Assembly: GCA_024274785.1 (NCBI GenBank)
Contig: JAJSAM010000026.1
Coordinates: 173,048-237,047 of the forward strand
Direction: 5' to 3'
DNA from: Planctomycetota bacterium
GTDB taxonomy: Bacteria > Planctomycetota > JAJSAM01
Length of the DNA stretch: 64,000 bases
This document shows positions 51,449 to 59,759 of this stretch, piece by piece (positions within the stretch are counted from its first letter, which is position 1; every line of letters begins with the position of its first letter). Under the pieces are notes generated by a model. That model was not told where the DNA came from. It made no database searches and saw only the letters and a list, made by a program, of their open reading frames with translations. The translations under genes and the position numbers were made by a program.

Positions 51449-51459
51449 AGGAAAGGTGC

Positions 51460-52056
51460 TCAGCGGGCCGAACGCAGGGCGATTCTGACCAGTTCGCCGA
51501 GGTCGAGCTTCGCGTCGGCCTTTCCGAGGATCCGGTCGACTTCCTTCATGGCTGCTCCGCGAGTGAAGCCGAGGGTGGACAGCGCGGCGATCCCGTCTTC
51601 GCGCAGAGTGGCCGTGCCGGGGGCGCTCGAGGGGCGGGGGGAGTCCGGCGTCTCTTTCACCAGCGCGTCGCGGAGGTCGAGTACGATCCGCTGGGCCAGC
51701 TTCCTGCCGACTCCTTTGAGCCTGGTCAGGATCGCCACGTCCTCGCTGAGGACCGCGTCGCGGAAATCGGCGTAGTGGGTGGACGAGAGAATGGAGAGGG
51801 CGACGGCGGGCCCGATGCCCTGCACGTTCATCAGGCGCCGGAAGAACCTCCGCTCATCAGGGGAGGCGAAGCCGAAGAGCTTCAGCACGTCCTCCCGGAC
51901 GTAGAGGTGGGTGTACAGGATGGCGTCGGTGCCGGTGTCCGGCAGGCGTTCGAACGACGAGAGGGGGATGGTCAGCTCGAAGCCGACGCCACCGACGAGA
52001 AGCACCGCCCGGGTGGGCTGCTTCTCGACGATGGCGCCGCGGAGGTGGTCGTACAT
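51460..52056 (-). CDS. ruvA: Holliday junction branch migration protein RuvA
   Basis: Binds Holliday junctions as a tetramer and loads RuvB. The N-terminal OB fold (MYDHLRGAIVEKQPTRAVLLVGGVGFELTIP), a helix-hairpin-helix pair (LMNVQGIGPAVALSILS and LTRLKGVGRKLAQRIVLDLRD) and the C-terminal RuvB-binding domain are all present; 198 residues. ruvB and ruvC are not beside it. The start codon lies two bases from the end of the repeat element, whose GAGAAAGGCGGGCT acts as its ribosome-binding region. Confidence 0.94.
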   Translation of the reverse strand: MYDHLRGAIVEKQPTRAVLLVGGVGFELTIPLSSFERLPDTGTDAILYTHLYVREDVLKLFGFASPDERRFFRRLMNVQGIGPAVALSILSSTHYADFRDAVLSEDVAILTRLKGVGRKLAQRIVLDLRDALVKETPDSPRPSSAPGTATLREDGIAALSTLGFTRGAAMKEVDRILGKADAKLDLGELVRIALRSAR

Positions 52057-52057
52057 C

Positions 52058-52370
52058 AGCCCGCCTTTCTCACCATTGCCCGCGATCTGAGGGGCGGTCG
52101 CGGCGCATCGCTGCGTCAGACCTCCTCCGAGACGGGAGGACGTCGCGTCGTCGGTCTTCCTGGCGCTGCATCCGCGCCTGCCTCCTCAGATACACCTGGC
52201 CGTGGCCGCAACCCGTCAGAACGCAACCGATCCTCCGGTGGATTCACGCGTTTCCGAAACGCGGTGCGCGCACTGGCGAGACAGGCGGGCCGGACCGCCT
52301 TTCTCACCATTGCCCGCGATCTGAGGGGCGGTCGCGGCGCATCGCTGCGTCAGACCTCCTCCGAGACGGG
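52058..52370 (-). mobile_element. 313-bp composite repeat element, copy B
   Basis: Two junction-repeat copies (52058-52136 and 52295-52370) flank a 158-bp spacer nearly identical to that at 17612-17770. It fills the gap between the TPR/alpha-CTD gene and ruvA almost exactly. The spacer holds the near-perfect dyad CGCGTTTC-C-GAAACGCG (52247-52263) and an inverted repeat end (GGCGAGACAGGCGGG) before the inner copy. Minus-strand reading ends GGTGAGAAAGGCGGGCT just before the ruvA ATG. Confidence 0.8.
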
Positions 52371-52377
52371 CTGCGGC

Positions 52378-53736
52378 CTATGCGTCTTCGGCGAGGGAGA
52401 GCCCGAACTCGGCGAGCTTCTCCTTGACCTCGTTCATGGAGGTCTGGCCGAAGTTCTTCACCTGCATGAGATCCTTCTCGGAGAGCCGGCAGAGGTCGCC
52501 GAGGGTGCCGAGGCCGAGCACGCTCATGGCGTTGCGGCTGCGCACGGAAAGCTCCAGGTCCTCGATGTTCTTGCTGGTGATGTCGCCCCGCTCCGGCTCG
52601 ATGCCGAGGAGGGTGCGCGCCGCGGCCTGCACGGATGCGGTCTGCTCTTCCCGGCCCATACCGAGGCGGAGGCCCTTCTGGGCAAGGATGTCCTTGATCT
52701 CCTGCAGGGAGGTCTCACCGAAGTTCTTGTAGGACAGCAGTTCCGGCTCGGTCCGCTTGATCAGGTCGCCGAGGGTCTCGATCTGCATCTTCGCCAGGCA
52801 GTTGCGACTCCGGACGGAGAGCTCGAAGTCCGAGATCGGGATCCGGAGGATCTGCGCGCGGCGGTCTTCGGTGCGCTCGAGGTCCTCGTCGTAGTACATG
52901 TTGAGGGACGCCTTGGCATCCCGCACGAACCGGGCCGCGCGCGGGTGGTCCGGGTAGATGTCGAGGATGGCCTGGTAGACCTCCACCGCCTTCGTGTACT
53001 CGCCGCGGTCCTCGTAGAGAACGCCGAGGTTCACGAGGGCGTGCGTGTAGGTCGGGCGGACATTGCGCAGTCGCTCGTAGACCTCCACGGCGTCGTCCTC
53101 AAAGCCGTCGAGGTCGAGCATGTAGGCGAGGCGGAAGAGACTGCCCGGGTGGGCCGGGGTCTCCTCGAGGATCCTGCGGTAGGTGGAGTAGGCGGTGTCG
53201 TAGTCACCGTCGAGTTCCGCCAGGTAAGCGGAGAGGAACTGCCCGTCCGCGGACTCGCGCGTATCCTTCAGGAGCGTGCCGATCGCCCTGCGGGCGCCCA
53301 CGGTGTCGCCGGCGCGCAGGCACGCCTCGGCCAGCGGTGCGCGGGCCTGCGGGTGTTCCCTGGCGATTTCGCCGAACGACTCGGCCGCGGCGGCGAAGCG
53401 ACCGATGGCGATGCGCGCCAGCCCGAGCAGGTGCACGGTGCGGGGGTCGTTGCCGCCCTTTTCGAGCCAGCGGACGGCCTGACGGTCTTCCCCGATCACG
53501 AACAGTGCCGTGCCCCGCGAACGAATCTGGGCGGTGGCGCGACCGGCTTCCTCGAGAGTGGCCGGCAGTGCCATCAGGAATTCGTCCAGCTGGCCGCGTA
53601 CGCCCTTGTCCACCAGGGCGACCTTCCGGAGCTCGAGGATCTCCGCGAGCTCGGCGGAAACGTTCTGCAGGATTCCGGTCACGTCGAGCGTGGCGGTGCT
53701 CTCGGCTCCGGCGGTCTCGGATGCGGCATCGTTCAT
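52378..53736 (-). CDS. TPR protein with two RNA-polymerase-alpha C-terminal domains
   Basis: Residues 70-270 hold tetratricopeptide-type helix pairs (for example PTYTHALVNLGVLYEDRGEY). Residues 289-350 and 378-440 are two alpha-CTD domains; the first (ISDFELSVRSRNCLAKMQIE...KGLRLGM) is very close to the RNA polymerase alpha-CTD. Residues equal to E. coli Arg265 and Asn268 are kept in both (299/302 and 389/392), whereas Lys298 is Thr in the first. Proteins of this design are known to me from Planctomycetes. It could bind UP-like DNA or sigma/activators without the alpha-NTD. Not an RpoA itself. Strong promoter upstream. Confidence 0.85.
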   Translation of the reverse strand: MNDAASETAGAESTATLDVTGILQNVSAELAEILELRKVALVDKGVRGQLDEFLMALPATLEEAGRATAQIRSRGTALFVIGEDRQAVRWLEKGGNDPRTVHLLGLARIAIGRFAAAAESFGEIAREHPQARAPLAEACLRAGDTVGARRAIGTLLKDTRESADGQFLSAYLAELDGDYDTAYSTYRRILEETPAHPGSLFRLAYMLDLDGFEDDAVEVYERLRNVRPTYTHALVNLGVLYEDRGEYTKAVEVYQAILDIYPDHPRAARFVRDAKASLNMYYDEDLERTEDRRAQILRIPISDFELSVRSRNCLAKMQIETLGDLIKRTEPELLSYKNFGETSLQEIKDILAQKGLRLGMGREEQTASVQAAARTLLGIEPERGDITSKNIEDLELSVRSRNAMSVLGLGTLGDLCRLSEKDLMQVKNFGQTSMNEVKEKLAEFGLSLAEDA

Positions 53737-53770
53737 GAAACGGTCCTCTCAGACGGGGCAGAAACTACCG

Positions 53771-53798
53771 AATATATAGAGCTGATCGCGAACGTCAA
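53771..53798 (-). promoter_or_regulatory. Strong sigma70-like promoter of the TPR/alpha-CTD gene
   Basis: On the minus strand TTGACG (53798-53793), 16 bases, TATATT (53776-53771); both boxes match the consensus at five of six positions, the best pair in the window. The transcript would start about 28 bases before the ATG at 53736, which has GAGAGG upstream. The region is AT-rich compared with the surroundings. Confidence 0.7.
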
Positions 53799-53850
53799 AT
53801 TATGGGCGCGGTTCGACACGGGGCGGTATGGTTGGCGTGGGAGGCCTCGC

Positions 53851-54204
53851 ATGCCTGATCACGATCCGGATTGCATCTTTTGCGGCATCATCGCTGGAAG
53901 AATACCGTCGGATACCCTCTATGAAGACGATGAGATCATCGCCTTCCGGGACATTTCCCCGGCGGCGCCGTTGCATGTCCTCGTGCTGCCGAAGGCCCAT
54001 ATTGCCACGGTGAACGACCTCGGGGCCGAGGAGGCCGGTCTCATCGGCCGCATGGTCCTGGTGGCTCGGGATCTCGCCGCCGGGGCCGGCGTGGCAAGGG
54101 ACGGGTACCGGTTGGTGGTGAACGTCAACCGGGACGGCGGGCAGATTGTCTTCCATCTTCACTTGCACGTGCTCGGTGGGCGGTCGATGGGCGCGATCGG
54201 CTAG
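53851..54204 (+). CDS. HIT-family nucleotide hydrolase/transferase
   Basis: A 117-residue HINT-type protein. The zinc/nucleotide-binding region DCIFCGIIAGRIPSDTLYEDD and the catalytic histidine triad HLHLHVLGG are intact. HINT proteins hydrolyse adenosine 5'-monophosphoramidates. ATG at 53851 follows GGGAGG. Divergent from the TPR gene. Confidence 0.95.
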   Translation: MPDHDPDCIFCGIIAGRIPSDTLYEDDEIIAFRDISPAAPLHVLVLPKAHIATVNDLGAEEAGLIGRMVLVARDLAAGAGVARDGYRLVVNVNRDGGQIVFHLHLHVLGGRSMGAIG

Positions 54205-54231
54205 TCCGCCTTTCAGGGGCCTGGAGGAACC

Positions 54232-55509
54232 ATGGACAAACTGGTCGTCAGCGAAGGTCCGCCCCTCAGGGGGGAAGTCCCCGTTTCCGGAGCCAAGAAC
54301 GCGGTGCTGCCGATTCTGGCGGCCACGTTGCTGACCGGCGAGTCCTGCACCTTGCGGGGGGCGCCGCGGCTTCGTGACGTGAACACGATGCTCCGGCTCA
54401 TGGAGGGCCTCGGTGTCCCGACCACGTGGGATGATGACGGCGTCCTGACCACCCGGGTGATCGACGAGGATGTGGCGACCGCGCCCTACGACCTGGTGAA
54501 GACGATGCGGGCATCGATCACCGTGCTCGGGCCTCTGCTCGCCCGCCGCGGCCGGGCTCGCGTCTCCTTTCCCGGTGGCTGCGTCTTCGGGCCGCGCCCG
54601 GTGGACCTCCACATCAAGGGGCTCCGGGCTCTCGGTGCCGAGATCGACATCGAGGAGGGCTACATCGAGGCGCGGGCGGATCGGCTCAAGGGCGCCCGGA
54701 TCTTTCTCGGCGGACCGTTCGGTTCGACGGTGACCGGGACCGCGAACGTGCTCATGGCGGCAACGCTGGCGGAGGGCCAATCGGTCATCGAGGGGGCGGC
54801 TTGCGAACCGGAAGTCACCGACCTTGCGGAGTTTCTGGTCGGTATGGGGGCGCGGATCGAGGGCATCGGCTCCCCGCGCCTTCTGGTTGACGGTGTCGAT
54901 GAGCTCCATGGCACGAGCCACTGCGTGATCCCGGACCGCATCGAAGCGGGCACCTTCCTCGTGGCGGGTGCGATCACCGGCGGCGACGTGACGGTCACCG
55001 GGATCAGGCCCGACACGCTGACTGCCGTGCTCGAGAAGTTCCGGGAGATCGGCGTCGATGTGACCGAGGGCGAGAACTTCATCCGTGTTCGCCGCCGGGG
55101 TCCGCTGCTCAACGCCGAGATCACGACCCTGCCATACCCGGGTTTCCCGACCGACCTGCAGGCTCAGTTCATGGTGTTGCTCTCGCTCGCCGATGGCGTT
55201 TCAATCGTTACCGAGAAGATCTATCCGGAGCGATTCATGCACGTGGCCGAACTGCTTCGCATGCGCGCTCAGATCCGCAAGGAGGGGCCGAATGCGATCG
55301 TGATCGGCACGGGCTGGCTCTCCGGGGCACCGGTCATGGCCAGCGACCTGCGAGCCTCCGCCGCCCTGGTCCTGGCGGGGCTGGTCGCGAAGGGCCGGAC
55401 CGACGTCAAGCGCGTCTACCACATCGACCGGGGCTATGAGCGCATCGAGGAGAAGCTCTCGGCTCTCGGCGCGGTGATCTCCCGGGAGGACGACCCCGAG
55501 GGGCCGTAG
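54232..55509 (+). CDS. murA: UDP-N-acetylglucosamine 1-carboxyvinyltransferase
   Basis: First committed step of peptidoglycan synthesis. SGAKNAVLPILAATLLTGE at the start, the fosfomycin-target Cys in PGGCVFGPRPVDLHIKGL, and PYPGFPTDLQAQFMVLL near the C-terminus; 425 residues. It uses the UDP-GlcNAc made by GlmU. The next gene is preceded by a promoter candidate. Confidence 0.95.
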   Translation: MDKLVVSEGPPLRGEVPVSGAKNAVLPILAATLLTGESCTLRGAPRLRDVNTMLRLMEGLGVPTTWDDDGVLTTRVIDEDVATAPYDLVKTMRASITVLGPLLARRGRARVSFPGGCVFGPRPVDLHIKGLRALGAEIDIEEGYIEARADRLKGARIFLGGPFGSTVTGTANVLMAATLAEGQSVIEGAACEPEVTDLAEFLVGMGARIEGIGSPRLLVDGVDELHGTSHCVIPDRIEAGTFLVAGAITGGDVTVTGIRPDTLTAVLEKFREIGVDVTEGENFIRVRRRGPLLNAEITTLPYPGFPTDLQAQFMVLLSLADGVSIVTEKIYPERFMHVAELLRMRAQIRKEGPNAIVIGTGWLSGAPVMASDLRASAALVLAGLVAKGRTDVKRVYHIDRGYERIEEKLSALGAVISREDDPEGP

Positions 55510-55528
55510 GCGTCCCAGCCCTTTTTTC

Positions 55529-55557
55529 TTCCCACGGGCCGTAACTCACCCTAGATT
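55529..55557 (+). promoter_or_regulatory. Candidate promoter of ffh
   Basis: TTCCCA (55529-55534), 17 bases, TAGATT (55552-55557), following AGCCCTTTTTTCTT at 55517-55530 exactly as in front of rpsB. The T-run may double as a terminator for murA. Confidence 0.45.
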
Positions 55558-55641
55558 CCCCGGTTTCGACACGATCTCCGCGGTGTAGACGCGGACCATA
55601 GCCCGAACACCCCGGTACGAAGAGACCGGCGGGGGGATTCC

Positions 55642-57108
55642 CTGTTTGAGTCGATCACCAGTGGCCTGAAGCGCACCTTCGACCGGATCGGAAGGCGCGG
55701 CAGTCTGAACGAAGCGGACGTCAAGGACGCCATGCGCGAGATTCGCCAGGCGCTGCTCGGCGCCGACGTCTCGTACAAGGTAGTGAAGTCGTTCATCGCT
55801 CGCGTCACCGAACGTGCGGTCGGCGAGGGAGTCCTGCGGTCGGTCAAGCCGGGGCAGCAGGTCGTGAAGATCGTCCACGATGCCCTCGTGGAGATGATGG
55901 GGCCGGTGGACCACGCCATCAACTGGTCTTCCAAAGGCCCCACGGTCATCCTCATGGCGGGCCTGCAGGGAACCGGCAAGACGACTTCCTGTGCCAAGCT
56001 CGCGCGCTTCTTCGTCAGGAAGGGGAAGCGGCCGCTTCTCGTCGCCGCGGACGTGAAGCGTCCCGCCGCCATCGAGCAGTTGAAGACCCTCGGCCGGCAA
56101 CTCGACCTCCCGGTTTACTCCGAGGAGGGCAAGCGCCCGCCGATGATCTGCAAGCGCGCGCTGAAGGAGGCCGAGGCCACCGGCCGCGACGTGGTGATCC
56201 TCGACACCGCCGGCCGCCTGGCCATCGATGCCGGGATGATGGCCGAGGTCGCCGCGGTCGCGAAGAAGACCGATCCCCACGAGATCTTCCTGGTCTGCGA
56301 CGCGATGACCGGCCAGGACGCGGTGAACTCCGCGGAGTCCTTCAACCGGGAACTCGAGTTGACCGGGGTCATCCTGACGAAGCTCGATGGCGACGCCCGC
56401 GGCGGCGCGGCGATGAGCGTGAAGGAAGTCACCGGCAAGCCGATCAAGTTCGCCGGTATCGGCGAGAAGATCGAAGACTTCGAGGAGTTCCATCCGGATC
56501 GCATGGCCGGGCGGATCCTCGGCATGGGCGACGTCGTCAGCCTGGTCGAGAAGGCGCAGGAGGTTCTCGATCAGGAAGAGCAGCAGGCCCAGGCCGAGAA
56601 GTTCTTCGCCGGCACCTTCACAATGGACGATTTTCTCGGGCTCTTCGACCAGATGAAGAAGCTGGGCGGGTTCGCGAAGGTGCTCGATCACTTCGGTGAG
56701 CAGGGCAAGCAGTTGACGCAGGGGATGGCGCAGGAGGACATGGAGAAGCAGATGGCCCACACCAAGGCCATGATCCTCTCCATGACGCCTCGTGAGCGGG
56801 TCCACCCGGAATTGATCGATCATCCCCGCCGACGGCGGATCGCGAAGGGCAGTGGAACGACCCTGGACGAGGTCAATCAGCTCCTGAAGGAATTCAAACA
56901 CACCCGCAGGATGATGAAGCAGATGGGGAAAGCCGGAGGCCTGGGCGGCAAGATTGCTCAGTTCGGCGTCAACCGTCGCAAGAAGAAGCAGATCAAGGAG
57001 ATGAAGGCCGGTGGGCAATTCCCCATGGACATCGGCGGCTTGTCCGGCGGCGCCATCGGCGGCGCGCGGGGCAAGAAGAAGAAAAAGAAAAAGAAGAAGC
57101 GGAGGTAG
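55642..57108 (+). CDS. ffh: Signal recognition particle protein Ffh, probable CTG start
   Basis: SRP GTPase delivering nascent membrane proteins. N domain, G domain with GLQGTGKTTSCAKLA, DTAGRL and TKLDGDARGG, and the Met-rich M domain ending in a poly-Lys tail are present. The first ATG in frame (55732) would delete part of the N domain. A CTG at 55642 gives FESITSGLKRTFDRIGRRG, the expected family start, and no ATG, GTG or TTG occurs between it and the upstream in-frame stop at 55552. GGGGGGA lies upstream. 488 residues. Confidence 0.92.
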   Translation: MFESITSGLKRTFDRIGRRGSLNEADVKDAMREIRQALLGADVSYKVVKSFIARVTERAVGEGVLRSVKPGQQVVKIVHDALVEMMGPVDHAINWSSKGPTVILMAGLQGTGKTTSCAKLARFFVRKGKRPLLVAADVKRPAAIEQLKTLGRQLDLPVYSEEGKRPPMICKRALKEAEATGRDVVILDTAGRLAIDAGMMAEVAAVAKKTDPHEIFLVCDAMTGQDAVNSAESFNRELELTGVILTKLDGDARGGAAMSVKEVTGKPIKFAGIGEKIEDFEEFHPDRMAGRILGMGDVVSLVEKAQEVLDQEEQQAQAEKFFAGTFTMDDFLGLFDQMKKLGGFAKVLDHFGEQGKQLTQGMAQEDMEKQMAHTKAMILSMTPRERVHPELIDHPRRRRIAKGSGTTLDEVNQLLKEFKHTRRMMKQMGKAGGLGGKIAQFGVNRRKKKQIKEMKAGGQFPMDIGGLSGGAIGGARGKKKKKKKKKRR

Positions 57109-57173
57109 GGAGTGTTCCCTCGCCGCACGGTACGTTGATGCGCCGGGTGATCCCCGGCGTGGAGGAGTGAGCA

Positions 57174-57485
57174 TTGTCTGTACGCATCAGGCTGACCAGG
57201 ATGGGCCGGAAGAACCGTCCGTTCTACCGGATCGGGGCCTACGACAACCGGACCCGGCGTGACGGAGTCCCCATCGAGCGGCTCGGGCACTATGACCCGC
57301 TGAACCCGAAGGAAGAGGAGCAGGTGGTCCTGAAACTCGACCGCATCAAGTACTGGCTTTCCGTCGGCGCCCAGCCGTCCGAGACGGTCGCTTCCATGGT
57401 GAAGAAGGCCGGAGTCGAGCTTCCCGCGAAGCGCGGCTCCAACCGGAACGCCCGCCAACGGGCGAAGGCGAAGAAGAAGGGATAG
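57174..57485 (+). CDS. rpsP: 30S ribosomal protein S16
   Basis: bS16, 103 residues: VRIRLTRMGRKNRPFYRIG, RDGVPIERLGHYDPLNPKEEEQ. Ends in a basic KAKKKG tail. TTG start seven bases after GGAGGAG. The usual following genes rimM, trmD and rplS are absent; the next gene is the HhH-GPD protein. Confidence 0.96.
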   Translation: MSVRIRLTRMGRKNRPFYRIGAYDNRTRRDGVPIERLGHYDPLNPKEEEQVVLKLDRIKYWLSVGAQPSETVASMVKKAGVELPAKRGSNRNARQRAKAKKKG

Positions 57486-57491
57486 CGCTTC

Positions 57492-58598
57492 ATGGCCAGG
57501 TCCCGTTCCGACAAACTCGCAGAGGCCCTTCGTCTGCTCGAGAAGGCCTATGGCAAGACCCCTCGCGTCAAGAGCGACGTACCCATGGACCAGTTGGCAG
57601 CGCTCGCGCTCGCCAGCGGCGCGTCCGGGCCGCAGGCGATCAGGGCCCTCAAGGCCTTGCGTGAGCGCTTCGTCGACTGGAATGAGATTAGAATCTCCTA
57701 CCGGCGGGAGATCGCCGGGGTGATCGGAGAGGTCGGATATCGGGATGCCAACGACCGGGCGGTCGCCATCAAGGAGTTCCTCGAGAAGCTCTACATGGAT
57801 CACAACATGGCGGCTCTCGCGTTCCTCGAGGGAATGGAGCCGGACCAGGCATTCGACTATCTGAAGAAGATCCGTTTCCTTCGGGAGGGAGTCGCCGCGG
57901 CGACGGTGAGCGTGGCCATGGAACCTGGCAAGTTCCTCGCGGTTCCCGACGTGCTGCGCGTTCCGGGTCGGATCGGGCTGGCGGGCAAGGGGGCGACCCC
58001 GTCCAGGGTTCGCAAGACCCTGGAAGATACCGCCAACGAGGAGCAGCGCTTCCGGGCCCACTACCTGTTCGCCCTGCACGGCATGGACATCTGTCGCTCT
58101 CGCATGCCCTATTGCGCGGAGTGCGAGCTGTCGAGTGTCTGCGAATACGGCAGGGCCACCCTGAGGCAGGGTGGCCGGGCCGGAATGCGCCCCGTCCCTC
58201 CGCCGCCGAAGAAGAAAAAGAAGAAGAAGAAGAAGAAGAAAGCCGTCGCGAAGAAAGAAGCGCCGAAGCCGAAAGCGCCCGCCAAGAAGGTGGTGGGCAA
58301 GGCGAGGCCGGCGCCGGCGAAGAAGAGGCCCGCTGTGAAGAAGAAGGCGCCGGCGAAGAAGAGGCCCGCTGTGAAGAAGAAGGCGCCCGCGAAGAAGAGG
58401 CCCGCTGTGAAGAAGAAGGCGCCCGCGAAGAAGAGGGCGCCCGCGAAGAAGAGGGCGCCCGCGAAGAAGAAGGCGCCCGCGAAGAAGAAGGCGCCCGTGA
58501 AGAAGAGGGCGCCCGTGAAGAAGAAGGCGCCCGTGAAGAAGAGGGCGCCCGTGAAGAAGAAGGCGCCCGTGAAGAAGAAGGCGAAGAAGAAGGCTTGA
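57492..58598 (+). CDS. Endonuclease-III-like FeS HhH-GPD protein with histone-H1-like tail
   Basis: Residues 60-220 match the endonuclease III fold: the FeS-cluster cysteines 201, 208, 211 and 217 have exactly the C-x6-C-x2-C-x5-C spacing of Nth, followed by EYG. But the catalytic HhH motif LPGVGRKTA appears as REGVAAATV, so the lysine nucleophile is replaced by Ala, and the catalytic Asp region reads AVPDVLRV. From residue 231 a Pro/Ala/Lys tail with repeated KKKAPAKK and KKRAPVKK units runs to 368. I infer a non-catalytic DNA-binding (nucleoid) protein; a glycosylase with an altered site is possible. Confidence 0.75.
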   Translation: MARSRSDKLAEALRLLEKAYGKTPRVKSDVPMDQLAALALASGASGPQAIRALKALRERFVDWNEIRISYRREIAGVIGEVGYRDANDRAVAIKEFLEKLYMDHNMAALAFLEGMEPDQAFDYLKKIRFLREGVAAATVSVAMEPGKFLAVPDVLRVPGRIGLAGKGATPSRVRKTLEDTANEEQRFRAHYLFALHGMDICRSRMPYCAECELSSVCEYGRATLRQGGRAGMRPVPPPPKKKKKKKKKKKAVAKKEAPKPKAPAKKVVGKARPAPAKKRPAVKKKAPAKKRPAVKKKAPAKKRPAVKKKAPAKKRAPAKKRAPAKKKAPAKKKAPVKKRAPVKKKAPVKKRAPVKKKAPVKKKAKKKA

Positions 58599-58599
58599 A

Positions 58600-59157
58600 A
58601 TGATCGTCCTGGCCTCCGCGTCTCCTCGGCGGAGGAGTCTTCTTGCCGCCGCCGGGATCGACCACGTCGTTCGGTTCGCGGAGGTCGACGAGTCCATCGA
58701 CGGTGCCCTCCCGGCGGAGGAGGCGGTCCTCGGTCTCGCCGAACGCAAGGTGCGGGCCGTGGCCGACCCGGGCGTTTCCGAATTGGTGCTCGGCGCCGAC
58801 ACCATCGTCTTGCTCGACGGTCGGACCCTCGGCAAGCCGGACACGCCGTCCCATGCCCGTTCCATGCTCGGCCGGCTTTCGGGGCGGATCCACCGCGTTC
58901 TGACCGGCGTGTTTCTCCTCGATTCCCGGACTGGAGAGCACCGGGGGCTGGTGGTCACCACGCATGTCACTGTTCGGAATCTCGATCCCCTTGAAATCAA
59001 TGCCTATGTCGATAGCGGGGAACCGCTGGACAAGGCGGGCGCATACGGAATTCAGGGTGGTGGTGGAGCGTTTGTCGCTTCCCTCGAGGGATCCTATGAG
59101 AATGTGGTCGGGCTTCCGGTCGAGGAAGTCCGGAAACTGCTCGAGGAGTGGCGTTGA
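58600..59157 (+). CDS. maf: Maf-like nucleotide pyrophosphatase
   Basis: IVLASASPRRRSLLAAAGI, GADTIVLLDGRTLGKP and GGGGAFVASLEGSYENVVGLPVEEV are the Maf signatures; 185 residues. These proteins hydrolyse non-canonical nucleoside triphosphates and can affect septum formation. It starts two bases after the previous stop. Confidence 0.94.
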   Translation: MIVLASASPRRRSLLAAAGIDHVVRFAEVDESIDGALPAEEAVLGLAERKVRAVADPGVSELVLGADTIVLLDGRTLGKPDTPSHARSMLGRLSGRIHRVLTGVFLLDSRTGEHRGLVVTTHVTVRNLDPLEINAYVDSGEPLDKAGAYGIQGGGGAFVASLEGSYENVVGLPVEEVRKLLEEWR

Positions 59158-59666
59158 AACGAAACGGCTTGCTGCTGATCGTCCTTCTGCTCCTTTCGGC
59201 CTGTGCCTCGGAGGTTGATCCCGAGCGCCCGGGGGGGCCTGAACTGTATGTCGTGCCGATCGGGTCCGAGCCCGACGACGAGACCAGGCAGCGCGAACCC
59301 ACGCTGGCGTACGTCGAGCTGGCGTATACTCCCCGGGACCGTTCCACCGGCTTGATGGGACGCCGGGCTCTCCGGACCGACACCGGTATGCTGTTCATCT
59401 ACGGCGTTGCGGAAGAACGCAGTTTCTGGATGAAAAATACCCTGATTCCGCTCTCCATCGCCTTCGCGGAGGAAGGGGGGCGGATCGTCCGGATTCTCGA
59501 CATGACGCCGGATCCCGGGGACGGCGGCGACCTTCCGCACTACCGGAGCGGCGAGCCTGCGATCTACGCTCTCGAGATGGAACGAGGCTGGTTCGAGAAG
59601 AAGGGCATCAGGGAAGGAGATCGAATGCTGTTCCACCCTTCCATCATGGCGGTGCGTCCGCGGTGA
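59154..59666 (+). CDS. DUF192 lipoprotein
   Basis: A lipoprotein signal with SAC near residue 16, then a DUF192 domain (RSTGLMGRRALRTDTGMLFIYG; FWMKNTLIPLSIAFAEE; ALEMERGWFEKKGIREGD). DUF192 function is unknown, often extracellular. TTG at 59154 overlaps the maf stop as TTGA; GTG at 59148 is an alternative. Confidence 0.85.
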   Translation: MKRNGLLLIVLLLLSACASEVDPERPGGPELYVVPIGSEPDDETRQREPTLAYVELAYTPRDRSTGLMGRRALRTDTGMLFIYGVAEERSFWMKNTLIPLSIAFAEEGGRIVRILDMTPDPGDGGDLPHYRSGEPAIYALEMERGWFEKKGIREGDRMLFHPSIMAVRPR

Positions 59667-59759
59667 GGGCGGGACGGATCTCCGCCTGAATCAGGCGTTC
59701 CCGATGTCGATCACCTCAAGAACTCTTCCCGATCTCCCGATACGGAAGGGGAGGGTTCG

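Noticed and set aside
53760-53800. Phage attachment or dif-like site in the AT-rich patch beside the TPR gene
   Set aside because: No XerC/D-like 11-6-11 arrangement is visible; the boxes fit a promoter better.
51775-53850. Long upstream extension of the HIT frame (809 residues in total)
   Set aside because: The extension runs antisense through ruvA, the repeat element and the TPR/alpha-CTD gene; homology starts only at the ATG at 53851.
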